From: Bacillota bacterium
Lineage (GTDB): Bacteria > Bacillota > Dethiobacteria > DTU022
DNA length: 64,000 nt
NCBI GenBank assembly: GCA_033549065.1
Contig: JAWSUE010000007.1
Coordinates: 62,001-126,000 of the forward strand
Reading direction: 5' to 3'
Of the stretch, positions 17,779-25,872 are shown one piece after another. The notes below the pieces were generated by a model. It was not told the origin of the DNA, did not search any database, and saw only the letters and a program-made list of their open reading frames with translations. The position numbers and the translations under genes were made by a program. Numbering within the stretch: the first letter of the stretch is position 1; the number at the start of each line of letters is the position of its first letter.

Positions 17779-18099
17779 ATGGTTAAATTAACAGTGCTTT
17801 ACAATTTACCGCCTGATGCAGATCATGAAGAGTTTCTCAAATGGCGCACTACAACTCATCAGAAGAACAATATGGCCATGCCAGGAGTGATTAAGAGTGA
17901 TTTCTATGAAATCAAGAAAGCCTGGAAAAACGATTCTGCTCCATACCGCTATATGACGGAGGCATATTACCCGGACATGGCAACCTTTGAGAAAAGTTTT
18001 TTTGATCCTGACTATCAAGCAAGATTAGCGGTATCATTAGAACGCATCGCTGATCCGCTTTTCTTAATTTCAGAGGAAATAATTTCAGAGGAAAATTAG
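17779..18099 (+). CDS. EthD-like dimeric alpha/beta-barrel protein
   Basis: A 106-residue protein with the EthD pattern LTVLYNLPPDADHEEFLKWR, a central TEAYYPDMATFEKSF and a VSLERIADPLF segment. EthD-fold proteins form dimeric ferredoxin-like barrels and are often accessory or small catalytic partners in degradation gene clusters; no clear catalytic role is set. AGGAGAGAAAA precedes the ATG. It lies between the hydantoinase subunits and the racemase. The tail ends in a duplicated ISEE, from a 15-bp tandem repeat. Confidence 0.75.
   Translation: MVKLTVLYNLPPDADHEEFLKWRTTTHQKNNMAMPGVIKSDFYEIKKAWKNDSAPYRYMTEAYYPDMATFEKSFFDPDYQARLAVSLERIADPLFLISEEIISEEN
18067..18096 (+). repeat. 15-bp tandem duplication at the 3' end of the EthD-like gene
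   Basis: Two adjacent 15-base units (18067-18081 and 18082-18096) read ATTTCAGAGGAAATA and ATTTCAGAGGAAAAT, encoding ISEEI and ISEEN. In-frame slippage is the simplest origin. Confidence 0.8.
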
Positions 18100-18222
18100 T
18101 CAATTAGATTAACTATTCAAATCAATTTTGAGGGCATAGATTGGATTTACTATGCCGGAAAAGGTTTCATGACCGTAAAACGTTTTGCCGATCAATGAAT
18201 TGAATAATGAGGAGGGCTTAAA

Positions 18223-18996
18223 ATGTCGAGGCGGATTCTTTGGGTCAATCCTGTAGGCACTGATATTTTTGATGCTCCGATAAAAGAAATTTTTGATGCG
18301 GAGAAAATGCCTGATTCTGAAGTTGATGTAGTATCCTTGAAGCGTGGACCTCAGCACTTGGAGTACCATTATTATGAGATGATGGTGATTCTGGATATGC
18401 TTCATTTAATCAAACAGGGGGAAAAGGACGGCTATGATGCTGCTGTTATTGGCTGTTTCTATGATCCTGGATTAAGAGAAGCCAGGGAAATCACCGAGCG
18501 GATGGTAGTCACTGCACCGGCAGAAGCCTGCATGCATATCGCTACCACTCTTGGCGACAAATTTTCTGTAATAGTAGGCCGTCAGAAATGGGTTCCGGCA
18601 ATGAGAGAAAATGTTCATAAATATGGATTTGGCGATAGACTGGCTTCATTTAAACCAGTGGGCCTGGGAGTACATGATTTTCACAGGGATGAAAAAGAAA
18701 CAAAACGCCTGTTAAAAGAAGCGGCCAGAGAAGCTGTTGATATAGATAAAGCGGAAGTAATAATTCTTGGCTGCACGATTCAGTTCGGCTTTTACAAGGA
18801 ATTACAGGAGTATGCAGGTGTTCCTGTAATCGACGCAATTCTTGCTCCCTTGAAGTACGCAGAACTTCTAATCGAGATAAATCAAAAATTTGGCTGGTTC
18901 CATTCCAAGAAATACGGTTATGAAAGCCCACCTGCACCTGAAATTGAGGGTTGGGGCTTAGATGTCCAGTACGGTTTCGGTGATCTCTGGAGGTAA
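18223..18996 (+). CDS. Asp/Glu/hydantoin racemase family protein
   Basis: A 257-residue cofactor-independent racemase-like enzyme. The two catalytic cysteines are visible in AAVIGCFYDPGLREARE and VIILGCTIQFG, the arrangement of hydantoin racemases, which interconvert D- and L-5-substituted hydantoins. WVNPVGTDIF at the N-terminus also fits the family (usually INPNTS). The C-terminus is longer than typical, with an aromatic tail. It closes the PucR/ABC/HyuAB cassette and supports a hydantoin-like substrate. GAGGAGGGC precedes the ATG. Confidence 0.88.
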   Translation: MSRRILWVNPVGTDIFDAPIKEIFDAEKMPDSEVDVVSLKRGPQHLEYHYYEMMVILDMLHLIKQGEKDGYDAAVIGCFYDPGLREAREITERMVVTAPAEACMHIATTLGDKFSVIVGRQKWVPAMRENVHKYGFGDRLASFKPVGLGVHDFHRDEKETKRLLKEAAREAVDIDKAEVIILGCTIQFGFYKELQEYAGVPVIDAILAPLKYAELLIEINQKFGWFHSKKYGYESPPAPEIEGWGLDVQYGFGDLWR

Positions 18997-19041
18997 CCTG
19001 TCCTATAAATCAGGAGATATGGTTATTCAGGTAAAGTAATT

Positions 19042-19081
19042 TGATGATAAAGGCGTGCCATGCGGCATGCCTTTATCATCA
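19042..19081. terminator. long hairpin between convergent operons
   Basis: An 18-bp stem (19042-19059 with 19064-19081, one G-T wobble) with loop ATGC lies between the racemase gene and the converging molybdenum operon; the last bases overlap the stop of the latter. It can serve both directions, although no long T-tract follows. Confidence 0.75.
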
Positions 19082-19993
19082 TCTCGCGCATTCCCCGCCG
19101 CGTCCGGTAACAGTTTCAAGGGCATGCTCCAATACAGGAATCAATACATCCAGGCATTCAGCAACCGCTTTCGGGCTGCCCGGCAGGTTAACGATCAGTG
19201 TTGAACCGCTTATACCGGATATGCCCCGGGTGAGCATGGCTCTGGCTGTTACTGCAGCAGTTTCACGACGCATTGCTTCACCAATTCCGGGGATCTCGCG
19301 ATCGATTACTTCCAGCGTTGCTTCAGGTGTTACATCTCGCGGGCCGAGTCCCGTGCCGCCGGTGGTAAAAATTGCATCAATACCTCCGGCAATCATGTTG
19401 CGCATGGTTTTTGACAATATTGATTGATCATCGGGAACAATCAGGTAATCAATGGTATCGCCGTATGGCAGGAGCATTTCAGTCACAGTCGGTCCACTGG
19501 TATCTTCTCTTTCACCGCGGGAGCCCTTATCACTGGCGGTGATTATACCGAACCGGTAAGAATGGACAGCTTCCAGATGATTACCAACCTCAATTTCCCC
19601 TCCCCGGAGAACTTCGGTAAAAATTCCCTCACGCGGCATAACGCAGTCACCGGCCTGATAGTAAATAGCGCACCGATCATGGCACTCCTTGCCGATCTGG
19701 GTCACCCTTAACCTGGCCTCTTTCCCTGCTTTCAAACGGGTGCCGACCGGCAGGCTGACCAGATCTATGCCCCTGGTGGTCAGGTTTTCGGCAAAATCAC
19801 CACAGCCCACATCCAATCCCTTGGCAACCATCTTGGCAATACTCTCTTCGGCCAGCAAACTTACCTGGCGGTGGGCAAATCCGGCGTGAGCATCACCCTC
19901 AAGGCCTTCATTTTTTAACAACATGCTTTTACCGATGTTCGTTTTTCGCTGCCCTTTCTTCGGACTGGTACATACAGCGACAATTTCACCCAT
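19079..19993 (-). CDS. MOSC domain / MogA-MoaB fusion protein
   Basis: A two-domain protein of 304 residues. Residues 1-142 form a MOSC domain with LEGDAHAGFAHRQVSLLAEE and IGKECHDRCAIYYQ...MPREGIF, the Cys-rich pattern of MOSC sulfur carriers. Residues 146-304 form a MogA/MoaB domain with the molybdopterin-binding TTGGTGLGPRDVTPEA and the LVNLPGSP motif, which adenylates molybdopterin before metal insertion. It is the last gene of the cofactor operon and its ATG meets the stop of the mobB-moaC fusion. Fusions of this kind occur in other anaerobic Firmicutes, as I recall. Confidence 0.92.
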   Translation of the reverse strand: MGEIVAVCTSPKKGQRKTNIGKSMLLKNEGLEGDAHAGFAHRQVSLLAEESIAKMVAKGLDVGCGDFAENLTTRGIDLVSLPVGTRLKAGKEARLRVTQIGKECHDRCAIYYQAGDCVMPREGIFTEVLRGGEIEVGNHLEAVHSYRFGIITASDKGSRGEREDTSGPTVTEMLLPYGDTIDYLIVPDDQSILSKTMRNMIAGGIDAIFTTGGTGLGPRDVTPEATLEVIDREIPGIGEAMRRETAAVTARAMLTRGISGISGSTLIVNLPGSPKAVAECLDVLIPVLEHALETVTGRGGECAR

Positions 19994-20991
19994 TATTTCT
20001 GGTCCCGGCGATAATGACCGGAACGTCCTCCCTTCTTTTCGACCAGACGGATATTCTGGATCACCATATCTTTATCAACTGCCTTGCACATATCATATAT
20101 AGTAAGGGCTGCTACACTCACTCCGGTCAGCGCCTCCATTTCAACTCCCGTTTGTCCGGTTAATTTGACCCTGACCCCGATTTCGACTTTCGGATCAGGA
20201 GCAAAGACTGGAACAAAATCGACTTCTACACCTGATATGCCCAGTGGATGAGCCATCGGTATGAGACGGCCTGTATCCTTGACGGCCATAATAGCTGCTA
20301 CCTGGGCAACAGTTAGAACATCTCCCTTGGCCATTCCACCTTCCATAATTTTGGTCAGCGTATCGGCAGCCATAATGATCTCCCCCAGGGCATATGCTTC
20401 CCGTAAAGTTTCATCTTTTCCCGATACATCCACCATCTTTGGCCGGCCTGACCGGTCGAAATGAGTGAACTCTGCACCAGCGCTTTCATCACCGGTACGG
20501 TTTCTGAAATAAGTGTCAAAGATGAAGTTGGCCAGTCCGCTGCTGTCGTCAAGATGGAAAACGGGAATATGGAGATCAAAATCTTCCCGATCGGTGACAA
20601 CTGCTATGGTATTTTCTACTAATAGGGGTTCGCGGCTTATCGCGCTGCGGACAATTTCTATTTTCGGATTTGTACTGGTTTTATTACCTTCGATCAATAT
20701 CAAGTCAAAATCTTTTAACAACTCCGCTGCGGCATCCAGGCCGTTCATTCCACTTCTGGATCCGATCAGAATATAACTTCCCGGTGTGGTAATCCCGGAT
20801 ACTTCTGCTCCGGCTTCAGCAAAACGCCAGCTATCCTTGCCGGGAAGGTCCAGGTTATATTTATGTATTTTCCCTTTTAATGCAGCGACACGAAGGTCGC
20901 GTTCGATCAATTTTGGCAATAATTTTTCGAGCAGTGTTGTTTTACCGCTGTCCGAAAGTGCTGCAACCAGGTTAATCATTACCGGTGGCAC
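19993..20991 (-). CDS. MobB / MoaC fusion protein
   Basis: A 332-residue fusion. Residues 1-165 are MobB-like, a P-loop GTPase adapter of cofactor guanylylation, with VAALSDSGKTTLLEKL and DLILIEGNKTSTNPK. Residues 170-332 are MoaC, the cyclic pyranopterin monophosphate synthase, with KMVDVSGKDETLREA, MAHPLGISGVEVDF and GVEMEALTGVSVAALTIYDM. The MoaC block keeps the HPL, EMEAL and DMCKAVDK residues, with AHPL in place of the common CHPL and GGRSG instead of GGKSG. GTG start at 20991 has AGGAGG eight bases upstream. It lies directly after moaA, so both enzymes of the first pathway step are adjacent. Confidence 0.9.
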   Translation of the reverse strand: MPPVMINLVAALSDSGKTTLLEKLLPKLIERDLRVAALKGKIHKYNLDLPGKDSWRFAEAGAEVSGITTPGSYILIGSRSGMNGLDAAAELLKDFDLILIEGNKTSTNPKIEIVRSAISREPLLVENTIAVVTDREDFDLHIPVFHLDDSSGLANFIFDTYFRNRTGDESAGAEFTHFDRSGRPKMVDVSGKDETLREAYALGEIIMAADTLTKIMEGGMAKGDVLTVAQVAAIMAVKDTGRLIPMAHPLGISGVEVDFVPVFAPDPKVEIGVRVKLTGQTGVEMEALTGVSVAALTIYDMCKAVDKDMVIQNIRLVEKKGGRSGHYRRDQK

Positions 20992-21004
20992 CTATACCAC
21001 CTCC

Positions 21005-22000
21005 TTATCCTCCCGTTTTAGACATGCCGCGCATTTGACCCGGAAGAACAGATCCGCAGTGACCATTGGAAGACATTTTATGTTCGACCGGTTTTATACT
21101 GAGCACTTCGATAATTAATTTTTTTAGAGCCTCTTTATCATCTATAACCGGATGGACTGGCTGTTCGTCCTGCCAGTAGAGACAGGCTTTCAGGTTACCA
21201 TCTGCAGTAAGCCGTAAGCGGTTGCAGCTGTCACAAAAGTGTTTACTTATCGGGTGTATCAACCCGACAGTTCCTTTACCGTCCGGTATGGTGTAAGACT
21301 CTGCCGGTCCTGCTCCCCCGGGTAAGGGAATCGGAGTAAGCGGAAGACCTGCTTTACCCGCGGTTTCTTCGACGAAACTTAAAGGCAGGTAATGATCGTT
21401 ATAGCTCTGGTCATGATCGCCGATAGGCATATATTCGATAAAGCGGACATGCAGTGACCTTTCACGGACCATCTGCAGAAAGTTAAGCACTTCACTTTCA
21501 TTGATACCTTTCATTAAAACCACGTTTAGTTTGACCGGTTTAAGATCATATTCCAGGGCGGCATCGATCCCCTTTAACACCTGCCGGAGATCACCACAGC
21601 GTGTTATCCGGTTATAAACTTCTTCCCGCAGAGAATCAAGGCTGATGTTAACTCTTCGCAGACCGGCTTCTTTAAGTTCCCTGGCATAACGGGAAAGAAG
21701 TATGCCATTTGTTGTCATAGCAAGATCGACTATCCCCGGTACTGCCGCTATTTTTTCGATTAGACCGATAACGCCTTTGCGAACGAGCGGTTCGCCTCCG
21801 GTTATTCTAATCTTGCTGATTCCCAACTCGGCGCCGGCAGTAACAACCTTCAGGATATCTTCATAGCTTAATATATCCCGGTGAGAAATCTGTTCAATTC
21901 CTTCTTCACCCATGCAATAAACGCATCGCAGGTTACAGCGGTCGGTTACAGAAATTCTGAGATAATCATGATATCTTCCATGTCCGTCTATGAGCGGCAT
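21005..22000 (-). CDS. moaA: GTP 3',8-cyclase (MoaA)
   Basis: The radical SAM enzyme that starts molybdopterin synthesis from GTP, 331 residues. The N-terminal cluster motif is RCNLRCVYC (Cys22, Cys26, Cys29), followed by IRITGGEPLVRKGV. The second cluster is formed by HFCDSCNRLRLTADGNLKAC. The protein ends in Gly-Gly, the C-terminal tail used in the MoaA reaction. It starts two bases after the stop of the preceding MoeA-type gene. Confidence 0.96.
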   Translation of the reverse strand: MPLIDGHGRYHDYLRISVTDRCNLRCVYCMGEEGIEQISHRDILSYEDILKVVTAGAELGISKIRITGGEPLVRKGVIGLIEKIAAVPGIVDLAMTTNGILLSRYARELKEAGLRRVNISLDSLREEVYNRITRCGDLRQVLKGIDAALEYDLKPVKLNVVLMKGINESEVLNFLQMVRERSLHVRFIEYMPIGDHDQSYNDHYLPLSFVEETAGKAGLPLTPIPLPGGAGPAESYTIPDGKGTVGLIHPISKHFCDSCNRLRLTADGNLKACLYWQDEQPVHPVIDDKEALKKLIIEVLSIKPVEHKMSSNGHCGSVLPGQMRGMSKTGG

Positions 22001-22002
22001 AA

Positions 22003-23901
22003 TTACATCTCCCTTTTGCCGGCATCCCGCATACTATACCCACCCAGTGCTTCAACCTCTTTCTGAAAGAGCGGATCTGTAATAATATCGAGGATCAGTT
22101 GGCCTTCTTTGCTTTTGTAGAACGACTCACTCATCAACAGGTCATAGCGTTCTTCAGTAAGTGGAACAAAATCGAGCTTAAAAGCTCTGGCTGCCGGCAG
22201 TATGCCCAATCCGGCCCGGGCAGTTCCGGCCGCTACAGCAGCTGCTACATTCAGGTGGGTATGCTCTTCCCGTTGGTATCCATAAATCTGATCGGGGTTG
22301 TATTTTGCTTCGGCCAGCAGGTGATCAAATAAAAGGCGGGTGCCTGCACCACGTTGGCGGTTGACAAAAGGTATTTTAAGTTCAGCCAGCTGCTTAACAG
22401 ATTCAATCCTGTCCGGGTTACCCTCGGGAACGATCCATCCCTGCATCCTGTATACAAGATTGATCAGGTGGAAATTCCCCTTCGGTAAAAACCTCTTGAG
22501 ATAAGGAATATTATATTGACCGGTTTCAGAATCAAAAAGGTGTATTCCGGCAAAATGAGCCTGGCCCTTTCCGATGGCAGCAATACCTCCCATACTGCCC
22601 AGGTGGGATGAAGAAAGATTGACAAGTGGGTCACGTTCCCGAAGCGCTGTGGATAAAATATCTAAAATCAGATCGTGGCTTCCGGCAGCCAGCAGGTTAT
22701 AGCGCAGTTGGTCACGTGATTTATATAGCTCTATTTCTACGGTTTCATCCTGTTCATTGCCGAGAGAATTTGCAGGTATTACCAGCAGCCCATCAGCCCT
22801 GACCAGCGACATGGTTACTCCGGCGCCCCTGGTCAGAGGATTGGCAATAAAGCGGTCTTCCACATAACCAACGGTCATCCTGACGAATTCTTCAACACCG
22901 ATCTCGGAGACAACCCTTCTGCCCAGTGTAACCTCCATCTTTTCTCTCACCGGTTCAGGAATCCCGAAATATCGGTAGATCAGGGGTCTGACAAACCATT
23001 CCAGGCTCATGTAGGCAGAAACCGGGTAACCGGGCAGACCGATAATCGGTTTGGAATGGATAGAACCGAGTATGGTCGGTTTGCCCGGTCTGGTGGCTAC
23101 TCCATGCAAAAAAACCTTGCCAAGATTTTCTATAATTGAGCTGGTATAATCTTTTTCACCGGCCGATGAACCGGCATTGATTATAACCAAATCGCTTTTT
23201 TCAATAGCCTTCAGTATTGAGTCCCTGATTTTGTCAGGTTTATCAGGCACAATCGGGAAAATTTCCGGTACTGCTCCCCATTCCTCAAGATACGATGCGA
23301 TAACCGTGCTGTTAAAGTCGGGGATACTTCCCTTTTTTCTATCAGCGGACGGGCTGATTACTTCAGAACCGCTGGGAATTACAGACACCTTCGGTTTGGC
23401 CATAACTTCAATTTCAGTAATTCCCCCTGCCAGCAGGGCACCAAGATCGGGAGGTTTCAAACAATGCAGGGCGGGAACAATCAGTTCTCCGGCGACCACA
23501 TCTTCACCGACAGCCCTGACATGCTGCCAGGGGGTAGCGGGTGCGAGAATTTCTACTTCATCACCTTTGATGAAATGGATATCCTCTATTTTAATAACCG
23601 CATCAAATCCGTTGGGAAGTGGGTCTCCGGTGTTTACATTGTCGTAATGATTGCCCCGCATAAGGAATACGGGAGTTTGGTCCGATGCCGTGAATGTTTT
23701 TTCTGCTGTGACTGCTATACCGTCCATGGCAGCAGCATGATACCCGGGCATAGAAAACCGGGCGATTACCGGTTTGGCGGTGACACGGCCAATCGAGCTT
23801 TTTACTTCTGAAGTTTCGACCTTCCTCGGAATGTTAGTCCTCTCCAAAAAAATCCTGAGAGCCTCAGACCGGGGAGTATTGCTCAAATAAACTTTTCTCA
23901 T
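22003..23901 (-). CDS. MoeA-like protein fused to a periplasmic-binding-like domain
   Basis: A 632-residue protein. Residues 1-410 are MoeA (molybdopterin molybdotransferase) with SMPGYHAAAMDGIAV, IINAGSSAGEKDY and PIIGLPGYPVSAYMS. Residues 415-632 look like the PBP-like domain found at the end of some MoeA or ModE proteins: LAAGSHDLILDIL, SSHLGSMGGIAAI, VNRQRGAGTRLLFDHLL and GTARAGLGILPAARAF. That domain type binds oxyanions or small ligands, so it may hold molybdate or tungstate near the active site. The operon contains a second, ordinary MoeA just upstream. Confidence 0.92.
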   Translation of the reverse strand: MRKVYLSNTPRSEALRIFLERTNIPRKVETSEVKSSIGRVTAKPVIARFSMPGYHAAAMDGIAVTAEKTFTASDQTPVFLMRGNHYDNVNTGDPLPNGFDAVIKIEDIHFIKGDEVEILAPATPWQHVRAVGEDVVAGELIVPALHCLKPPDLGALLAGGITEIEVMAKPKVSVIPSGSEVISPSADRKKGSIPDFNSTVIASYLEEWGAVPEIFPIVPDKPDKIRDSILKAIEKSDLVIINAGSSAGEKDYTSSIIENLGKVFLHGVATRPGKPTILGSIHSKPIIGLPGYPVSAYMSLEWFVRPLIYRYFGIPEPVREKMEVTLGRRVVSEIGVEEFVRMTVGYVEDRFIANPLTRGAGVTMSLVRADGLLVIPANSLGNEQDETVEIELYKSRDQLRYNLLAAGSHDLILDILSTALRERDPLVNLSSSHLGSMGGIAAIGKGQAHFAGIHLFDSETGQYNIPYLKRFLPKGNFHLINLVYRMQGWIVPEGNPDRIESVKQLAELKIPFVNRQRGAGTRLLFDHLLAEAKYNPDQIYGYQREEHTHLNVAAAVAAGTARAGLGILPAARAFKLDFVPLTEERYDLLMSESFYKSKEGQLILDIITDPLFQKEVEALGGYSMRDAGKREM

Positions 23902-23917
23902 CTGGTTCCTCCATTGG

Positions 23918-25144
23918 TTATTCCCAGATTGTTATTTCAACAACTTCTCCTTCTAATAAACCTTCTTTTTCTGCCGGTATGGTTAGCAGTCCGTCTGCTT
24001 CGGCCAGAGAGCGCAGAATGCCTGATCGGCCGAAAATCGGTACTGCTCTCAATGTATCATTTTCTTTTTCAAGCTTGATCCGGACATAATCGGTGCGCCC
24101 CGAACGTGAAGGGATATTTCGACCGAGTATAGCTTTGACTGTGGGTGCGAAAGGTTTTTCAATGCGGCCTGACAGCCTTTCGATTACAGCTCTGCCAAAA
24201 ATTGAAAATATATTAAGCGCTGAAACAGGATGACCGGGTAATCCGAGAATCGGTTTGCCTTCACAGTTTGCCAAAAGGGTTGGTTTGCCCGGTTGAATGG
24301 CAATACCTTCAACCAGTAAACCCGGTTTGCCGAGTGCATTCATAGTTCGGGCAGTGTAATCCCTGCTTCCTACTGAACTACCCCCCGAGAATACAAGAAA
24401 ATCTACCTTTTGAAGCATGGAGTTGCTTCTGTCCAGGAAAGTTTCGTATATATCGGGTAAAATCCCCCCGTATTGAGCGTCGGCGCCGAACTGTTTTGTT
24501 AGGTATAGTGTTGCCGGGGCATTGCTGTCACGGATTCGGGCAGTTTCGATGGTCGGTTGATGATAATCGACCAGTTCATCACCGCTGGAAAAGAAGCCAA
24601 TCAACGGTCTTTTATGTGCTTGAAATTTGGTAATACCGAGTGATGCCAGGAGCCCGATTTCAGGAGCACGCATCCGATGGCCTCCTGCCAGGGCAAGAGC
24701 TCCTTTCTTCAGGTCTTCACCGCGAAGAATTACATTTTCTCCCGGTGCAACCTGGCGGAAGCACTGGACCATCGTTCCAGTCACTTCGGTATCCTCTATC
24801 ATAACGACGGCATCGGCTCCCTCAGGGAGCATACCGCCGGTATGAACCAGGCAGCAATGGCCGCTGTTTATAGCGGGGGCAGGTTGCCCCATCAATACCT
24901 CTCCTACGGATTCAAGCATGGCCGGGATACCTTCGCCGGCTCCAAAAGTATCCCTGGCGTTGACGGCGTAACCGTCTACGGTAGATCGGTTAAACCCGGG
25001 AGAATCTTCTGCAGCGAAAATATCCTCGGACAGTATGCGTCCGCCTGCTTCAAGCAGGCCAACTTCTTCGCTTTCCAGCGGCTTAAATTGTTCGGCAATT
25101 AACTGCAAAACATCGGCCGGGTTACTTACCTTCATTAATTTCAT
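23918..25144 (-). CDS. moeA: molybdopterin molybdotransferase MoeA
   Basis: MoeA inserts molybdate into adenylated molybdopterin. From the ATG at 25144 the protein is 408 residues. Key segments are SPGFNRSTVDGYAVNARDTF, LPEGADAVVMIEDTEV, VFSGGSSVGSRDYTARTM and LGLPGHPVSALNIF. An upstream in-frame start at 25252 is rejected since it would translate the riboswitch-like leader. It is the first gene of the cofactor operon. Having two MoeA proteins is common in organisms that use both molybdenum and tungsten; whether that applies here cannot be read from sequence. Confidence 0.94.
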   Translation of the reverse strand: MKLMKVSNPADVLQLIAEQFKPLESEEVGLLEAGGRILSEDIFAAEDSPGFNRSTVDGYAVNARDTFGAGEGIPAMLESVGEVLMGQPAPAINSGHCCLVHTGGMLPEGADAVVMIEDTEVTGTMVQCFRQVAPGENVILRGEDLKKGALALAGGHRMRAPEIGLLASLGITKFQAHKRPLIGFFSSGDELVDYHQPTIETARIRDSNAPATLYLTKQFGADAQYGGILPDIYETFLDRSNSMLQKVDFLVFSGGSSVGSRDYTARTMNALGKPGLLVEGIAIQPGKPTLLANCEGKPILGLPGHPVSALNIFSIFGRAVIERLSGRIEKPFAPTVKAILGRNIPSRSGRTDYVRIKLEKENDTLRAVPIFGRSGILRSLAEADGLLTIPAEKEGLLEGEVVEITIWE

Positions 25145-25154
25145 CAGAGCACCC

Positions 25155-25326
25155 CGAAAAAATAACAAACCGCGCCTCCCAATCAAGAAAACGCGGCCTA
25201 ATGGCGATTGTCTCCTTTCCGAACACGGGAGGCTAAGGGATTTCTCCCTCAACCCAGGCCTTTTACCATACCCGCATTACGGCTGTAGGTAAAAAGGCTC
25301 GGAGTGGTTTATTTGGTTTTACCAAC
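25155..25326 (-). ncRNA. probable molybdenum cofactor (Moco) riboswitch with terminator
   Basis: The minus-strand leader of the cofactor operon is highly structured. ACTCCGAGCC (25305-25296) can pair with the TTCGGAAAGGAG segment (near 25222-25211). The stretch between holds a GAGGGA-GAAA-TCCCTT hairpin and GCCTCCCGTG, followed by CGCCATTAGGC. These blocks match my memory of the Moco RNA motif. A hairpin CCGCG/CGCGG (25196-25192 with 25174-25170) then runs into a T-rich tract (to 25155), a likely terminator. GGGAGGC in that hairpin (25180-25174) is the exact complement of aptamer GCCTCCC (25233-25227), which would allow switching. Confidence 0.72.
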
Positions 25327-25332
25327 AGCGCT

Positions 25333-25362
25333 ATTATACCATTAGTAAGGGAATAGAATCAA
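25333..25362 (-). promoter_or_regulatory. promoter of the molybdenum cofactor operon
   Basis: On the minus strand, TTGATT (25362-25357), 18 bp and TATAAT (25338-25333) form a sigma-A promoter. Transcription would begin near 25326, just before the riboswitch-like RNA. It overlaps the end of the chromate transporter gene, so the cofactor genes have their own start. Confidence 0.7.
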
Positions 25363-25872
25363 CCCGAGAAGTGCTCCCGCAGCAATGTAATAAAGCGGGC
25401 TGATCGGCCGCAGGATGCACGCTGAGAGAATTAAACCGAATATCAGTGCTGTGGAGAAATCGATCACTGCTGTTTGACCAAGGGTAAAAGAAGCAAGCAG
25501 AATCAGGGCGATCAGGGCTGAACGGAGACCGTTCAGGAAAGAGGCTGCTTTCTGGTTTTGAATTAGCTTGAATAAAATTCGCGAAAGTAACAGCAGGAGA
25601 ACCAGTGATGGTGTGATTACCCCAAGGGAAGCGGTGAGCGAGCCGATCACCCCGGCTAACCTGTATCCGATAAAAGTCGCTGCATTGATCGATACCGGAC
25701 CCGGAGTCATCTCTGCAACAGCGATTATGTCGAGAAATTCTGAGGCCGTGAGCCAGCCGTGAACATTGATCACTTCGGCTTCCATCAGGGGGATCATTGC
25801 ATAGCCGCCACCGATTGTAAATAAACCTACTTTAAGAAATGACCAGTAAAGGGAAAGTAATATAGTTGCCAT
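25342..25872 (-). CDS. chromate transporter, second half-size subunit
   Basis: A membrane protein of the CHR family, 176 residues from the ATG at 25872, which overlaps the stop of the first half by one base (TGATG). SFLKVGLFTIGGGYAMIPLM and AEMTPGPVSINAATFIGY are CHR hallmarks. Several hydrophobic helices follow. Short CHR proteins work as pairs of antiparallel halves, so this and the upstream gene likely form one transporter. The substrate is chromate or, more often in anaerobes, unknown. A longer frame from 25998 is rejected because it lies in the upstream gene. Confidence 0.88.
   Translation of the reverse strand: MATILLSLYWSFLKVGLFTIGGGYAMIPLMEAEVINVHGWLTASEFLDIIAVAEMTPGPVSINAATFIGYRLAGVIGSLTASLGVITPSLVLLLLLSRILFKLIQNQKAASFLNGLRSALIALILLASFTLGQTAVIDFSTALIFGLILSACILRPISPLYYIAAGALLGLILFPY

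Noticed and set aside
20261-20464. Plus-strand frames inside the molybdenum operon
   Set aside because: All lie antisense to strongly conserved moaC, moaA and moeA sequences.
25145-25252. N-terminal extension of moeA by 36 residues
   Set aside because: It would translate the riboswitch-like leader; MoeA homology starts at the ATG at 25144.
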